The notes: a model not told the origin generated them from the sequence alone. A DNA stretch of 64,000 nt from Spirosoma fluviale (GCF_900230225.1 NZ_OCNH01000007.1:248001-312000); one strand, 5' to 3'. Numbered from the stretch's first letter, positions 18,339 to 28,235 are shown. A program made the numbers and translations.

Positions 18339-19160
18339 ATGAAACGAGTCTTCCTCTTCTTCTCATTTAGCCTATTTTTGATTTTTCTAGCTCATGGTCA
18401 TGAGTTCTGGCTACAACCCAACACCTTTTTTGCCGAGCCGGGACAGCTTGTTCCGGTTGAGGTGCTGGTAGGCGAGCACTTTCAGGGTGAACGCTCAGAG
18501 GGTAAGAAAAACCGAATTATTCAATATGTGCATTGGTTTGGCAATACCAAAGAAGATATAGCACCCCAGCTTACAGAGGGCCATTACGGCTCGGTACCAG
18601 TAAAACTATCAACACCAGGCACCCATTTGATCGCTTTAGCGAACACGAATAAATACCTGGAAATGCGGGCTGACAGCTTCCTTTTATACTTAAAAGAGGA
18701 TGGTTTAGATCCAGTCATTCAATGGCGTAAACAACACAATCAAACCCGGAAACGGAGCCGGGAGTTTTATCGACGATGCGTTAAAACGCTAATCCAGGTC
18801 GGTCCTTTGACGACCAACGATCAGACCTACAGCCGCAACACGGGTATGCCGCTGGAAATTATACCGGCCCAGAATCCTTATCGCCTAAAGCCGGGCGGTT
18901 CGCTTCAGTTGACGGTTCTGTTTCAAAATAAACCTTTAGCCGGTGCGCTGGTGCGGTATTGGAACCGGCCATCCAGCCAGCAGTCGGCTCCGTCTGATTT
19001 TACCGAACAGCAACAACAAAGCGATAAAAACGGACAAGTTCGGTTTGCCATCAAAGCGGGCAACAATATGGTCAGCCTGGTACAGATGGTGCCTTATGCG
19101 GACACCAAACAAGCGGATTGGCAAAGTTATTGGGGTAGTTTAACCTTCGGTTGCCGCTAA
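18339..19160 (+). CDS. DUF4198 domain protein, secreted
   Basis: This 273-residue protein has a signal peptide (MKRVFLFFSFSLFLIFLAHG). The mature protein begins HEFWLQPNTFFAEPG, the hallmark start of DUF4198, a family found with nickel/cobalt or other metal uptake systems. The C-terminal half is an Ig-like repeat (RLKPGGSLQLTVLFQNKPL). No transporter is adjacent here, so a metal role is only a family-level guess. Confidence 0.8.
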   Translation: MKRVFLFFSFSLFLIFLAHGHEFWLQPNTFFAEPGQLVPVEVLVGEHFQGERSEGKKNRIIQYVHWFGNTKEDIAPQLTEGHYGSVPVKLSTPGTHLIALANTNKYLEMRADSFLLYLKEDGLDPVIQWRKQHNQTRKRSREFYRRCVKTLIQVGPLTTNDQTYSRNTGMPLEIIPAQNPYRLKPGGSLQLTVLFQNKPLAGALVRYWNRPSSQQSAPSDFTEQQQQSDKNGQVRFAIKAGNNMVSLVQMVPYADTKQADWQSYWGSLTFGCR

Positions 19161-19453
19161 AGGGGTTTTTGCTGGTTGAGCGTGTTTTTCTCTTAAAACA
19201 CCATTTCTTAAAGCATATGCATGGCGACTCTGTCGTCTCAAGCAGTAGCCATTTACGTGAAAAACAATAGATGAGTATTTACCCTTAAGTTGTGTACTTT
19301 GAACAACATACATATATAAAATAGGGCTAAATCTTGATGTAGCGTTTACTAAGGCAATTTCACGTTCTGATAATGGACCAATTGTGGTTAGGCGTGTCAC
19401 ACTACCCGCACAAGCTGTCTAATTCTTGTTAACTACTTGTTAAGCCATAAATT

Positions 19454-20386
19454 ATGCCTTCACCAGCATTTAGTGCGCTCACCGCCATTGGCAACACGCC
19501 ATTTGTGCAGTTACGCAACATCGTTCCTCCACAATGTGCTGCTATATACCTTAAATTGGAGTATCTGAATCCAACCGGTTCCTTTAAAGATCGCATGGCG
19601 CAGGCCATCATTGAAGAAGCCGAATTACGTGGTACGCTTCAGCCCGGTATGACCGTAGTGGAGTGCACCGCCGGAAGTACCGGCACCGCTTTGGCCTTTG
19701 TTTGTGCGGTGAAAGGCTATCGCTTCCAGGTGATTTCATCGGATGCGTTTGCTCAAGAGAAACTACAGTCGATGCGTGCACTGGGCGCTGATATACAAAT
19801 TGTCGCTAGCGAGGGTGGCCGGATAACGCCTGACTTGATTCCTCGTATGATTGGCATAGCATCGGAATTAGGCCAACATCCCCAGAACTATTGGACGCGC
19901 CAGTTTGAAAACCAAGATGCTATCGCCGGGTACCGCAAAATGGGGCTGGAAATTCGCCAGCAGTGTCCAGGACCAGTCAATGCTTTCGTAGCGGCTGTTG
20001 GTACGGCGGGCATGCTGACAGGTGTGTCTATGGAATTAAGGCAGGCCTGGCCTGAAATAAAAATAGTAGCTCTAGAACCTGCCGAGTCACCCCTGTTGAC
20101 GCAGGGAGTCAAAGGGAGTCATAGCGTTGATGGAGTAGGAGTAGGTTTTATTCCCCCGCTTTTGTCGGCTGCAAGTTACGACGAGGTCCGGGCAATACCC
20201 GAAGCACGCGCTCGAGACACTGCGCGGCTGCTGGCGGCTCGTGAAGGTATCTTTGCCGGTACCTCAACCGGACTTAATGTAGCCGCTGCGTTGGACGTTG
20301 GTTGCCAGTTAGGTCCGGGCTATATTGTTGCAACTGTTGCCTGTGATTCAGGTATGAAGTACTTAGCCGGTGGTTTATTCAACTGA
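19454..20386 (+). CDS. PLP-dependent cysteine synthase-family protein
   Basis: This 310-residue enzyme of the beta family of PLP enzymes (fold type II) has the Schiff-base Lys in NPTGSFKDRMA (residue 45), a phosphate/substrate loop TAGSTGTAL (about residue 73) and the PLP phosphate cup near GTAGMLTG. Cysteine synthases normally read SSGNTG at the substrate loop; CTAGSTG is closer to cystathionine beta-synthase-like homologues, so the exact reaction is open. It is monocistronic and convergent with a cupin gene. Confidence 0.83.
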   Translation: MPSPAFSALTAIGNTPFVQLRNIVPPQCAAIYLKLEYLNPTGSFKDRMAQAIIEEAELRGTLQPGMTVVECTAGSTGTALAFVCAVKGYRFQVISSDAFAQEKLQSMRALGADIQIVASEGGRITPDLIPRMIGIASELGQHPQNYWTRQFENQDAIAGYRKMGLEIRQQCPGPVNAFVAAVGTAGMLTGVSMELRQAWPEIKIVALEPAESPLLTQGVKGSHSVDGVGVGFIPPLLSAASYDEVRAIPEARARDTARLLAAREGIFAGTSTGLNVAAALDVGCQLGPGYIVATVACDSGMKYLAGGLFN

Positions 20387-20510
20387 AACAATCATTTCGC
20401 TCTTCGTAGGGAAGCTATAAGAAGCAGATATAGGCAAATTCCATAGTCTTACTGGGGCGCCTTTTTGTAAGGTTAAGAACACAACCAGCCATCTTCAAAA
20501 ACCACCTATC

Positions 20511-21086
20511 CTACTTTTTTAACTGATTGATTGGCGGACCGACTCGTTTAAAGCCATGGTCTTCTCGGAACTTATCCTGTTGGGCTTCACTCATCGGTTT
20601 CAACACGCCTTCGCTTACCTTTTGAAAAAATTCTTCCATTCTACCCGCGGGCTGGAAGCTCATCAATAACCGGCCAGCACCCGGGCCAATTTTAGCAAAA
20701 CAATGCGGTACGTTGCGCGGGCCAAATACCGTATCACCCGTCTTGGCCTGATGGATGACATCCCCCACTTTAATTAAAAATTCGCCTTCCAACACATACC
20801 ATAACTCATCTTGATCAAAGTGGGTATGGAGAGCTGGTCCCCCTTCCTTAACACGACTGGATTCATACATATACAGATCCCCATTGGTGTCTTTAGTGGA
20901 TACTTTGGTCATGAAGGTATCGCCCTCAAAAAGGGAAATAGGATGATCAAATCGGTCCTTCCCCGCATCGACTTTAAACCCTTTGTCCACTCGGTAGTTT
21001 CTTAGGGCGTCTGCTGCCCACGAGAAAGGAGAAGCCAGAAAGGCTGCTGTTGCCAAACCGGCTTTCAGGAAGCTATTTCGTTGCAT
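20511..21086 (-). CDS. secreted cupin-domain protein
   Basis: This 191-residue protein has an N-terminal export signal (MQRNSFLKAGLATAAFLASP) and one cupin domain. The first cupin motif carries the metal ligands in ALHTHFDQDELWYVLEGE (His, His, Glu), and the second motif ends in PHCFAKIGPG. The substrate is unknown; such proteins can be dioxygenases, isomerases or binding proteins. It is convergent with the cysteine-synthase-like gene. Confidence 0.8.
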   Translation of the reverse strand: MQRNSFLKAGLATAAFLASPFSWAADALRNYRVDKGFKVDAGKDRFDHPISLFEGDTFMTKVSTKDTNGDLYMYESSRVKEGGPALHTHFDQDELWYVLEGEFLIKVGDVIHQAKTGDTVFGPRNVPHCFAKIGPGAGRLLMSFQPAGRMEEFFQKVSEGVLKPMSEAQQDKFREDHGFKRVGPPINQLKK

Positions 21087-21332
21087 ATCAGGTCAGGCTT
21101 TGTTATCAAGATTGTGTCATTCCTACGAATGAACAAGTATTTTCCACACCGTTAGCACATTGTTTAGCCACCGGTCAATACCGTTGTCTAGGTGAGCGTT
21201 AGGTTAAGCCGTCGCTTACATAGTGGGGAGCTTGTTAGCTCCTGTTTTGCTTGGAGCGGGTTCACCTGTTAAGACGAATTGAAGAGAGAGTAGTGACACC
21301 AAGAGACAAGCCAAACCTGGACTGATGATCCT

Positions 21333-21484
21333 GTATGCTACGGACAGCGTTTGACAGCGGGTAAAACAGGCCATCAAAATAAACTCCAGATTGAAGAAGC
21401 AGGTACATGAGAACACTTCGTCTCAAGAGGGGGCGTTTGCGGAGACGCTAATTTACTTTCTGTCAACGACTATTCGTCGCATAC
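21333..21484 (+). repeat. full-length copy of dispersed TIR element (152 bp)
   Basis: The left end GTATGCTACGGACAGCGTTT and right end reading inward as GTATGCGACGAATAGTCGTT form imperfect inverted repeats of about 26 bp, both continuing to GACAG. The core is GTCTCAAGAGGGGGCG, then TTTGCGGAGAC. The first 39 nt match the copy at 24186 with one difference. Confidence 0.75.
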
Positions 21485-21988
21485 GACATACCAGACAGCC
21501 ACGTCTATTGTCTTAAAAACAACGGGTATGGCCGAGTTTGGCAGCGCCCCTCAAAAAAGCGGCCCTCTAAGACAGAGAGTATGGTATGCGTTGATTCCGT
21601 AAGCCCGGTTCACCCTGCGTGGCACATGCCCCCACGGCCTGTGCGATGCTGACGTGATTACCCGGGTTTTATCCCTGCTCAGCGTCAACTAGCCTGAGCT
21701 TGCTACCTGCTTTGTGGAGGAGAAGCTTCCGTTAGTCATCAGCGCCTTTGCCGTCTTGAGCAAAGCGGTTGATTGCAGGGGTATGGTGTAAATCCCTAGC
21801 AAAACCCAACGGTGTTATCGATGAACTGTCAGGGACGGACCGAATGAGTCGTCAACGTCGGTTGAAACCGGGTAACGACAAGGGTTCATCGGCGGCCCTA
21901 CCTACCGCTGACGAAATAACCGCGTGCCCCCCTTGTAGATGACTGGACTCATCGCCTTATTACACCCCACGCACAAACGATACGCGCG
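21485..21988. other. GC-richer gap, probably decayed coding DNA
   Basis: No intact gene. One plus-strand reading (about 21625-21790) gives coding-like stretches such as CDADVITRVLSLLSV and FVEEKLPLVISAFAVLSKAV, broken by stops. I cannot identify the ancestor. Confidence 0.35.
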
Positions 21989-22348
21989 ATGACTCCACAC
22001 GCAACCCGCCTGGTGACCATTAATGGCGTACGGGTTAAACTGATTTTAGACGAAAAGCAACAGGTCAGCGTCCTGCGTTCCCTGACCGGAACAACGCCCA
22101 CCGATACCCAGGTGGATGGACTCTCGGTTCCGGTCGGCCCCCTGTGGCTGCGGCTGAGTGTGCGGGCTCTGAAGTGGTATCGCACCAAACGAGCCCCGGG
22201 TGTAGGGCCAGAATGCGTTTACGAACCCTCTTGTTCGCGCTACGCCGAACTGGCCCTGCGTCAGTATGGCTTGCGGAAAGGGCTCTATTCTACGCTGAAG
22301 CGTCTGCACCGGTGCCGACCCGGCGCGGGGGGAGTTGATCTTCCCTAG
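21989..22348 (+). CDS. yidD: YidD-like membrane protein insertion efficiency factor
   Basis: The C-terminal 60 residues of this 119-residue protein match YidD: ECVYEPSCSRYAELALRQYG, then the basic KGLYSTLKRLHRC and a final RPGAGGVD. YidD is an amphipathic-helix protein that assists YidC-mediated membrane insertion. The first 55 residues (TINGVRVKLILDEKQQVSV) are an extension absent from standard short YidD proteins. The usual neighbours (rnpA, rpmH, yidC) are not here, so this may be a second, orphan copy. Confidence 0.78.
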   Translation: MTPHATRLVTINGVRVKLILDEKQQVSVLRSLTGTTPTDTQVDGLSVPVGPLWLRLSVRALKWYRTKRAPGVGPECVYEPSCSRYAELALRQYGLRKGLYSTLKRLHRCRPGAGGVDLP

Positions 22349-22798
22349 TAGCCTGTACTTCCCTTTACCCATGAACAGGGACTACCTGACCCAACTCATT
22401 GGGGTATTCCTTTATACAGTCTGAATGATGACGACTCGCTTCAGGACGAACCGGAAACCGGATTCAGCAGTAACTGGGCGGATCGTTGAGGCCCTTTCGT
22501 GGCGAGCCTCGGGTAGCAGACTTCATTGGGCGAGCGGGATGAGGTTGGGGGATTTAAGAGGACATACAGCGTTCAAACTAATTTATGGCCCCGGCCTGGG
22601 CCGCCATTCCAGATGCGTGCTGGACAAGCCGTGAATGGGGGCAACGCCAGTCTTGAGTAGCCAACGGCCATCAGGGGGTGGACTGGTTGGTGGCCTGACT
22701 ACTGCCAGCGATAGTGGGCAAGGTCATCTGGGACCGATCGTCATTGACCGGTAGAAAAACGGGATGTTCACCATAACACGCCAGCTTGAGACGCTGGC
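22349..22798. other. gap without recognisable gene
   Basis: I see no intact gene. Just before the next repeat element there is an 8-bp hairpin, ACGCCAGC (22778-22785) with GCTGGCGT (22793-22800), whose right arm touches the element's left end. Confidence 0.4.
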
Positions 22799-22949
22799 GT
22801 ACGCTATGACTGGTAGTTGACAGTTATTAAAAAAACCGACCAATCCCCCCCATTCGTTAGGCAGATACACTCTGCTTCATTCGTCTCAGGTGGGAGCGCT
22901 TAGAGGGACGGTGATTTTTACGATCTGTTTTACTTAGTTAGTAGCATAC
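22799..22949 (+). repeat. full-length copy of dispersed TIR element (151 bp)
   Basis: The left end (GTACGCTATGACTGGTAGTT then GACAG) is an imperfect inverted copy of the right end (CTGTTTTACTTAGTTAGTAG then CATAC). The core is GTCTCAGGTGGGAGCGCTTA followed by GAGGGACGG. Confidence 0.7.
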
Positions 22950-23112
22950 GGACTGGCCAATTGAATGCGAAATAACGGATCAACTGATACCCAGACTAGC
23001 TGGTCAGCAACGCCGATACGTCCACCGATACGTCCAACGGAGTAAGAATAGATGCGGTAGGCTTCACTTAATGGGTTAACGGCTGAAGCGCCATTTTTGC
23101 CTTGTTGATTGG

Positions 23113-23442
23113 CTAATCCACTAACTGTAGGGTGTAGCCTTCCCAAGCTGTTGGTCCCGGCTGGTAAGGAGGAAAATCCGACTGGCTATCAAGCTGCTTG
23201 TCGGTATCCGGCAATTCGCCATACGTTTCCCAATGATGCTTCACATAGGCGAGGGTTCCGGTGAAGAGTTTTTGCATGTACTCGACCTTTTGCTGCTCGT
23301 TCATCCCCCAGCTGGTTTCCGCACCAAGAACATGAATCGTGCGACTCTGGGTGGCATCATCAACCTTGTAGATAAACAAAATATTCAGCCCTTCTTTGTC
23401 GGAATTCGTGGGCTTGGCCTCGATAAAGGTTAGTGTAGGCAT
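23113..23442 (-). CDS. hypothetical protein
   Basis: I start this protein at ATG 23442 (109 residues, MPTLTFIEAKPTNSDKEG). It has no signal peptide or membrane helix. The sequence is mixed alpha/beta with a helix rich in Lys, Gln and Glu in the middle and a proline-rich tail (FPPYQPGPTAWEGY). The family is unknown. It has no partner genes and lies between two dispersed-element copies. Confidence 0.5.
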   Translation of the reverse strand: MPTLTFIEAKPTNSDKEGLNILFIYKVDDATQSRTIHVLGAETSWGMNEQQKVEYMQKLFTGTLAYVKHHWETYGELPDTDKQLDSQSDFPPYQPGPTAWEGYTLQLVD

Positions 23443-23644
23443 AGGTCGTTTGGTTTCATGCAAGGCGGAGAGGTACCGCTGAAGTTGGCATAACGGGTCA
23501 GCGAAATCGTTCCCCCTTTATCTGACAACTTTTCCAAGCAGGCTTATGTTCTCGCCAATGCCCATAAACGGTGACCCGTCAGGTATCTCAGTAAGTTATA
23601 TCCCAAGGACAGAGGGAATGCTCTTTTCGTAATTCACCTAAAAT

Positions 23645-23700
23645 CAGCGTTTTAAAAAGACAGAGATTTTTTTATCTTTCCAAAGCTATCCGTAGCATAC
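23645..23700 (+). repeat. partial copy of dispersed TIR element (right half)
   Basis: AGCGTTTTAAAAAGACAGAG then ATTTTTTTATCTTTCC and TATCCGTAGCATAC correspond to the element from the GGAGCG core to its right end. The left half is not recognisable. Confidence 0.55.
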
Positions 23701-23744
23701 GGATCAACGATTAGGTTTTTAAGTCGACACAAAACGCTATCCCA

Positions 23745-24084
23745 ATGGCTACGGAGAAATTGCCTGATCAGGCGGATGTCATTGCTTTCCCACCCTTGCT
23801 ATTTGGCGCTACTTTACTGATTGGCCTAACCGTGAGCTATGCTTTTCCCACATCAGTTGTTGAGCCAGCCTTTACCGGTATACTCGCAATCCGATGCATC
23901 TATCCTTGACGCTGATTTATCTGGGGTGTCGGTGGCGATGAATGCCTGGTGGGGGCTCCTCCTGCTCATCCCCCTGTTAGTGGTGGTTCAGAAAGGCATC
24001 GTTGAGCGCGAAGAACAATACTTGATCCGCAAGTTTGGCCAGGACTACTTGAGCTATAAAGCCCAGGTACGCCGTTGGTTGTGA
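23745..24084 (+). pseudogene. isoprenylcysteine carboxyl methyltransferase-family gene, deleted and frameshifted
   Basis: Three frames together spell an ICMT-like membrane methyltransferase. From 23745, MATEKLPDQADVIAFPPLLF and a second helix give the N-terminus, with a stop at 23907. A second frame at 23888-23926 gives NPMHLSLTLIYLG, the conserved SAM-site NP(M/L)Y segment. A third frame gives GVSVAMNAWWGLLLLIPLLV and REEQYLIRKFGQDYLSYKAQ to the stop at 24084. Roughly 50-80 residues before NPMHL are missing. The gene is not functional. Confidence 0.82.
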
Positions 24085-24185
24085 GACCTCCTACCAGGTC
24101 ATATCCATACGAGGTTCTCACTTTTATTAGAAGCGTTAGTGTCCTACTAGAACATTTGGTGTGAATATTAGCTCCGCTTGTTTCC

Positions 24186-24350
24186 GTATGCTACGGACAG
24201 CGTTTAACAGCGGGTAAAACAGGCTATACAATTAACCCCTTTTCAAGAAGCAGATGCAGGAATATTCGACCGTCTCGCTTAGGAGCGTTTTAAGAGATCT
24301 CACCCTTAAATCCAAAATTCAATAGCTGTTTAAAATAATCTGTCGTATAT
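24186..24350 (+). repeat. full-length copy of dispersed TIR element (165 bp)
   Basis: It starts GTATGCTACGGACAGCGTTT, nearly identical to the copy at 21333. The core is CGTCTCGCTTAGGAGCGTTT then TAAGAGATCTCAC, and the right end is decayed (TGTCGTATAT). Confidence 0.72.
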
Positions 24351-24354
24351 GATC

Positions 24355-24414
24355 CCGCTAAAGTACAACGCTTGACCATTTATGAGAAGCTGGTCAAGCG
24401 TCGTACTTTAGCGG
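24355..24414. terminator. 24-bp inverted repeat, probable bidirectional terminator
   Basis: The left arm 24355-24378 (beginning CCGCTAAAGTACAACG) pairs with the right arm 24391-24414 with one mismatch across a 12-nt loop. It abuts the right end of the dispersed element. No T tract follows on the plus strand, so terminator function is inferred. Confidence 0.5.
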
Positions 24415-24420
24415 TAAATA

Positions 24421-25066
24421 TATTATATGTAACTAGAAGCGATTTTCAGATACGGGAAATGTACCCTTGTTCTTAAGTTGAATTTGTATCAATATTAATG
24501 GTGAAACTTATTAAGTCTCATATTGCTGGCAAATTATCAGACGTTAGGGCATTGGACAGATAACTTACCATCAATTAAGACTAACGAACCCGTCTTCCCT
24601 GATGTGTCTGCTCCCCGCGAAGGGGTCGTCGAAGGCGTTTCGCTAAAAGTCCAGGCTGTCATCTCATCTGGTAATGCTTGGTTGATGGGTCGAACGCTGG
24701 CCTGGCTATAGTCAGCCTGTGCCGGTGATGTTGCCGGGTTTCCCTCGTTTAGGGTAACTATGTCTACACCCATTCGTGGGCTGGCTACGAGTGTTTTTAC
24801 TTCTATCTGAATCCGCATAAAGTTACGCTTTACTTCCTGCGGGGTGGCCGTTGTAACAGGTACCAGTTCCGGAGCCGGTATGACCTGTAGGATGTGCTGC
24901 GACTATACAAATGTGTACACACATAGATCGATCTATTGTAGGCTACTAGACTACCCAAAGCCTTAATTTGCATCTATGCTATAAAAATTATAACTATAAG
25001 CCGATTTTCGTACGATGCCAAGATAAATACCTGTACAAAACTAACCTCTATAACCCTTTCTCTTCT
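24421..25066. other. gap upstream of SusC gene
   Basis: No convincing gene. On the minus strand an open stretch of about 120 codons (24537 to about 24906) encodes HILQVIPAPELVPVTTATPQ and ends near GSLVLIDGKLSV. It has no good start, so it may be the tail of a decayed receptor or M56-type gene. The promoter of the utilisation locus should lie here, but I see no clear -33/-7 pair. Confidence 0.35.
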
Positions 25067-28000
25067 ATGCAATGTCTCTACTTATTCAATTCCAGGGCAG
25101 ACGGGTGTTTGTTCACCACTATCGGCGATTCAGCTATCGCGCCCAGAGGTAATGCAAAATCAGCAGGTACAAGAACGTTACTCGTGTTGCTGAGCCTTTT
25201 GCTGTTAACAGGAAGCCAGGGAGTTTTTGCCCAAAATCGCTCTGTTTCAGGTACTGTATTTGACGCAGGAGGTTCGCCTTTGCCCGGAGCAAATGTTCAG
25301 TTAAAGGGTACCTCCATAGGAACTATCACTGATGTAAATGGAAAATACAGTGTTCAGACTTCCAATGTGGCTACGTTGGTGTTCAGTTATATCGGTTACA
25401 CCGCACAGGAGGTGCTGGTGGGGAGCAAAACTACCATTGACATTAACTTAGTGCCGACAGCAGAATCACTTTCTGAGGTGGTTGTAGTAGGTTATGGTGT
25501 TCAGCAAAAAGCTAACTTGTCGGGTTCAGTATCAACTGTATCGGGGAAAGAACTAACGGAGCGTCCTGTACCCAACGTACAAAATCTTTTACAGGGCCGG
25601 ATTGCGGGATTGGATGTAATTCAGTCTACCGGTGAGCCCGGGCGGGATGATGCTTCGTACCAATTGAGAGGATTTGGCTCCTTTGGGGCCTCAAACTCTC
25701 CCTTGATTTTAGTGGACGGGATCATTGCCACTATTAAAAATCTTTCACCTCAAGACATTGAGAGCGTCACGGTATTGAAAGATGCGGCCTCGGCCTCCAT
25801 CTATGGTGCCCGTGCGGCCAATGGGGTAATTCTGATTACGACCAAAAAGGGGAAAGCAGGTAAATCCGAAATAGAATACGCGGCAAGTTACGGGATAAGT
25901 GAAGCCACGAGAGTGCCTCAACTCATAACCAATTCAGCAATGTACATGGAAATGTACAATTCGGCCAGGGCACGAAGCGGGCAGGCTCCGCTTTATACAC
26001 AAGCCCAGATTGATTTATACAAAAACAACCCTAATAATGAGCAATACCCCAACTTCAACTGGCTGGACTATGTACTCGGCAAAGGGCCTATCACAAATCA
26101 TCATTTAGGATTTAGTGGCGGTAATGAAAAAACTCTATACAACATCTCGTTCAACTATTTGGATCAGGATGCAATAACTAAAGGGTATAAATACAAGCGT
26201 TACAACGGGTTGATCGACTTTTCGAGTCAGGTTCATAAACGAGTTCGGGTGGGAACCAACATCAACCTTTCTTTTCAGGATGCAAAAGCTCCGTGGCTTA
26301 CCAACGACAACCTTCTTTTGCTGGCCTACGCTACGGCACCCACGTATGGCCCCTTTTTGCCGGATGGCAGCGGCAGAATCTCAAACAGAGATTTTGCGAG
26401 TAACGGAGGAGTCAATCGGAGTGTAGAAGAAGTATATGCTACGGGAGGCCAATTTACAAAGACCTATAACGTCAATGCTCAGGCATTTGCCGAAGTTGAG
26501 ATTTTAAAAGGGTTGAAATGGTTCAACAAGGCCGGGTTTACGTTCTTCAATGACCAATATAAAAACAGACAATACGGTTCCCCTTCGTACGCATATCAGC
26601 CGGATGCCTCGGGTAACTATGCGCAGGTAGCCAATGGAAATCCAACCTTTTTTGGACTCCAGCAGAATGAAAGCCGCAACATTACCAAGACGTTTTTCAG
26701 TACCCTGAATTATACCAAACAAATCGGAACGGAGCATACTTTAGGGATTCTGGCCGGCTATGAGCAGCAGAATAATCTTACTGAAAACATACTGGGCAAT
26801 CGGTTTGATTTCCCAAACACAAGCATAATGGTATTGGATGGCAGCGGTGCCAATAATCAAGCTACCGGCGGAGGAGCGTCGGAATGGGCCTTACAATCGT
26901 TGTTTGGACGGGCTAATTATGACTATAAAGGCAAGTATTTTCTGGAGGGTAACATTCGCCGTGACGGCTCCTCGCGGGTGGCACCCGATTATCGCTTTGG
27001 GATATTCGGAGGAGGCTCCGCGGCCTGGAGAATATCGGAAGAAGGATTCATCAAAAATTCGCTGTCCTGGGTGGATAATTTAAAACTGCGGGTTTCGTAT
27101 GGTACACTGGGTAACCAGGAAATTGGAAACTATCCGTATCAGGATGTACTAAGCCTAACAGCGTATCCCTTCAGTGGGCTTAGTACGGGTGCTGCCGTCA
27201 CCCGATTGGTCACAAAAGATTTGAAATGGGAAAAGACATCTATGCTGGATTTTGGCTTGGACATCGATATTTTCAAAGGGCTGTTTGGCGCGACGATCGA
27301 CTGGTACAAGCGCAATACCACCGACATCCTTTCCCAACGCGCCGATTTGCCCAACAGCGTGGGTTTGATCGCACCTATTGTCAATGCCGGAGCCATGGAA
27401 AACAAAGGGTTTGAAATTGAACTCAGGCACAGAAAACGGTTTGGCGATTTCAATTACGGGGTAAGTGTACTCTATCACCGGTATAGAAATCAAGTCACTA
27501 AAATTCTTGCCCCTACTTTAGGAACGATCGAAGTAGGCCAGCCTTATAACAATTTCTTCGTTTACGAATGGATAGGGGTGTTCCAGAGCCAGGAAGAAAT
27601 CAACAATTCACCAAAGCAACCTTTGTCCGGTACATTGAAACCCGGAGATTTGAAGATAAGGGATCTGGACGGCAACGGCACCGTAGGGCCGGAAGATCGG
27701 GTTCGCATCAGCCGTTTTCCTAATTACAACTATTCGTTTAGTCTGAATGCGGGTTGGAAAGGATTTAATGTGAGCGCGTTTTTCCAAGGGGTGCAAGGAA
27801 TCAATACGCAGGTGTCCGGTTGGGGCTATGAACCCTTTCAACAAGGCTCGGCACCACCGGTCAAATTCCTCAATGCATGGTCTCCTACCAATCCAAGCAA
27901 TTCCGTTCCGGCTACCTACCTGACGGGCTACGCTGGGGTATCGGGTTATAGTTCTACCTATTTTATTCAGGATGCGTCGTATTTGCGCTTAAAGAACCTC

Positions 28001-28195
28001 TACCTTTCTTATGCACTCAATGAGCAACTGCTGAGTAAGATCAAGTTGAAGGGACTGACCGTTTATGTATCAGGTGACAACCTGGTTACTTGGACTAAAT
28101 ACGAAGGAAACGACCCCGAGCGCGCCGGCTCCGGCAGATTTGCCCAATTCCCTCAGTTGAGAATCTACACGGCCGGCGTAAGCATCAAGTTATAA
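25067..28195 (+). CDS. SusC/RagA-family TonB-dependent outer-membrane transporter
   Basis: This TonB-dependent receptor imports oligosaccharides across the outer membrane with its SusD partner. I use ATG 25067 (1042 residues), because the in-frame codon further upstream is TTG. Reading order: signal peptide (TLLVLLSLLLLTGSQGVFAQ), carboxypeptidase-D-like domain (VSGTVFDAGGSPLPGANVQL), TonB box region (SLSEVVVVGYGVQQK), plug domain with DAASASIYGARAANGVILI, then the 22-strand barrel ending YTAGVSIKL. It is followed 40 bp later by susD. No sigma or anti-sigma pair is adjacent. Confidence 0.95.
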   Translation: MQCLYLFNSRADGCLFTTIGDSAIAPRGNAKSAGTRTLLVLLSLLLLTGSQGVFAQNRSVSGTVFDAGGSPLPGANVQLKGTSIGTITDVNGKYSVQTSNVATLVFSYIGYTAQEVLVGSKTTIDINLVPTAESLSEVVVVGYGVQQKANLSGSVSTVSGKELTERPVPNVQNLLQGRIAGLDVIQSTGEPGRDDASYQLRGFGSFGASNSPLILVDGIIATIKNLSPQDIESVTVLKDAASASIYGARAANGVILITTKKGKAGKSEIEYAASYGISEATRVPQLITNSAMYMEMYNSARARSGQAPLYTQAQIDLYKNNPNNEQYPNFNWLDYVLGKGPITNHHLGFSGGNEKTLYNISFNYLDQDAITKGYKYKRYNGLIDFSSQVHKRVRVGTNINLSFQDAKAPWLTNDNLLLLAYATAPTYGPFLPDGSGRISNRDFASNGGVNRSVEEVYATGGQFTKTYNVNAQAFAEVEILKGLKWFNKAGFTFFNDQYKNRQYGSPSYAYQPDASGNYAQVANGNPTFFGLQQNESRNITKTFFSTLNYTKQIGTEHTLGILAGYEQQNNLTENILGNRFDFPNTSIMVLDGSGANNQATGGGASEWALQSLFGRANYDYKGKYFLEGNIRRDGSSRVAPDYRFGIFGGGSAAWRISEEGFIKNSLSWVDNLKLRVSYGTLGNQEIGNYPYQDVLSLTAYPFSGLSTGAAVTRLVTKDLKWEKTSMLDFGLDIDIFKGLFGATIDWYKRNTTDILSQRADLPNSVGLIAPIVNAGAMENKGFEIELRHRKRFGDFNYGVSVLYHRYRNQVTKILAPTLGTIEVGQPYNNFFVYEWIGVFQSQEEINNSPKQPLSGTLKPGDLKIRDLDGNGTVGPEDRVRISRFPNYNYSFSLNAGWKGFNVSAFFQGVQGINTQVSGWGYEPFQQGSAPPVKFLNAWSPTNPSNSVPATYLTGYAGVSGYSSTYFIQDASYLRLKNLYLSYALNEQLLSKIKLKGLTVYVSGDNLVTWTKYEGNDPERAGSGRFAQFPQLRIYTAGVSIKL

Positions 28196-28235
28196 AGACA
28201 GACGTTTGATTTACTTTAATTAAACTGTTACGAGA

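Noticed and set aside
22934-23146. 70-aa minus-strand reading frame
   Set aside because: It overlaps the end of the repeat element at 22799-22949 and the tail of the gene at 23113, with no family features.
24523-24711. 62-aa plus-strand frame upstream of SusC
   Set aside because: No start context or family; the opposite strand is at least as open, so neither is called as a gene.
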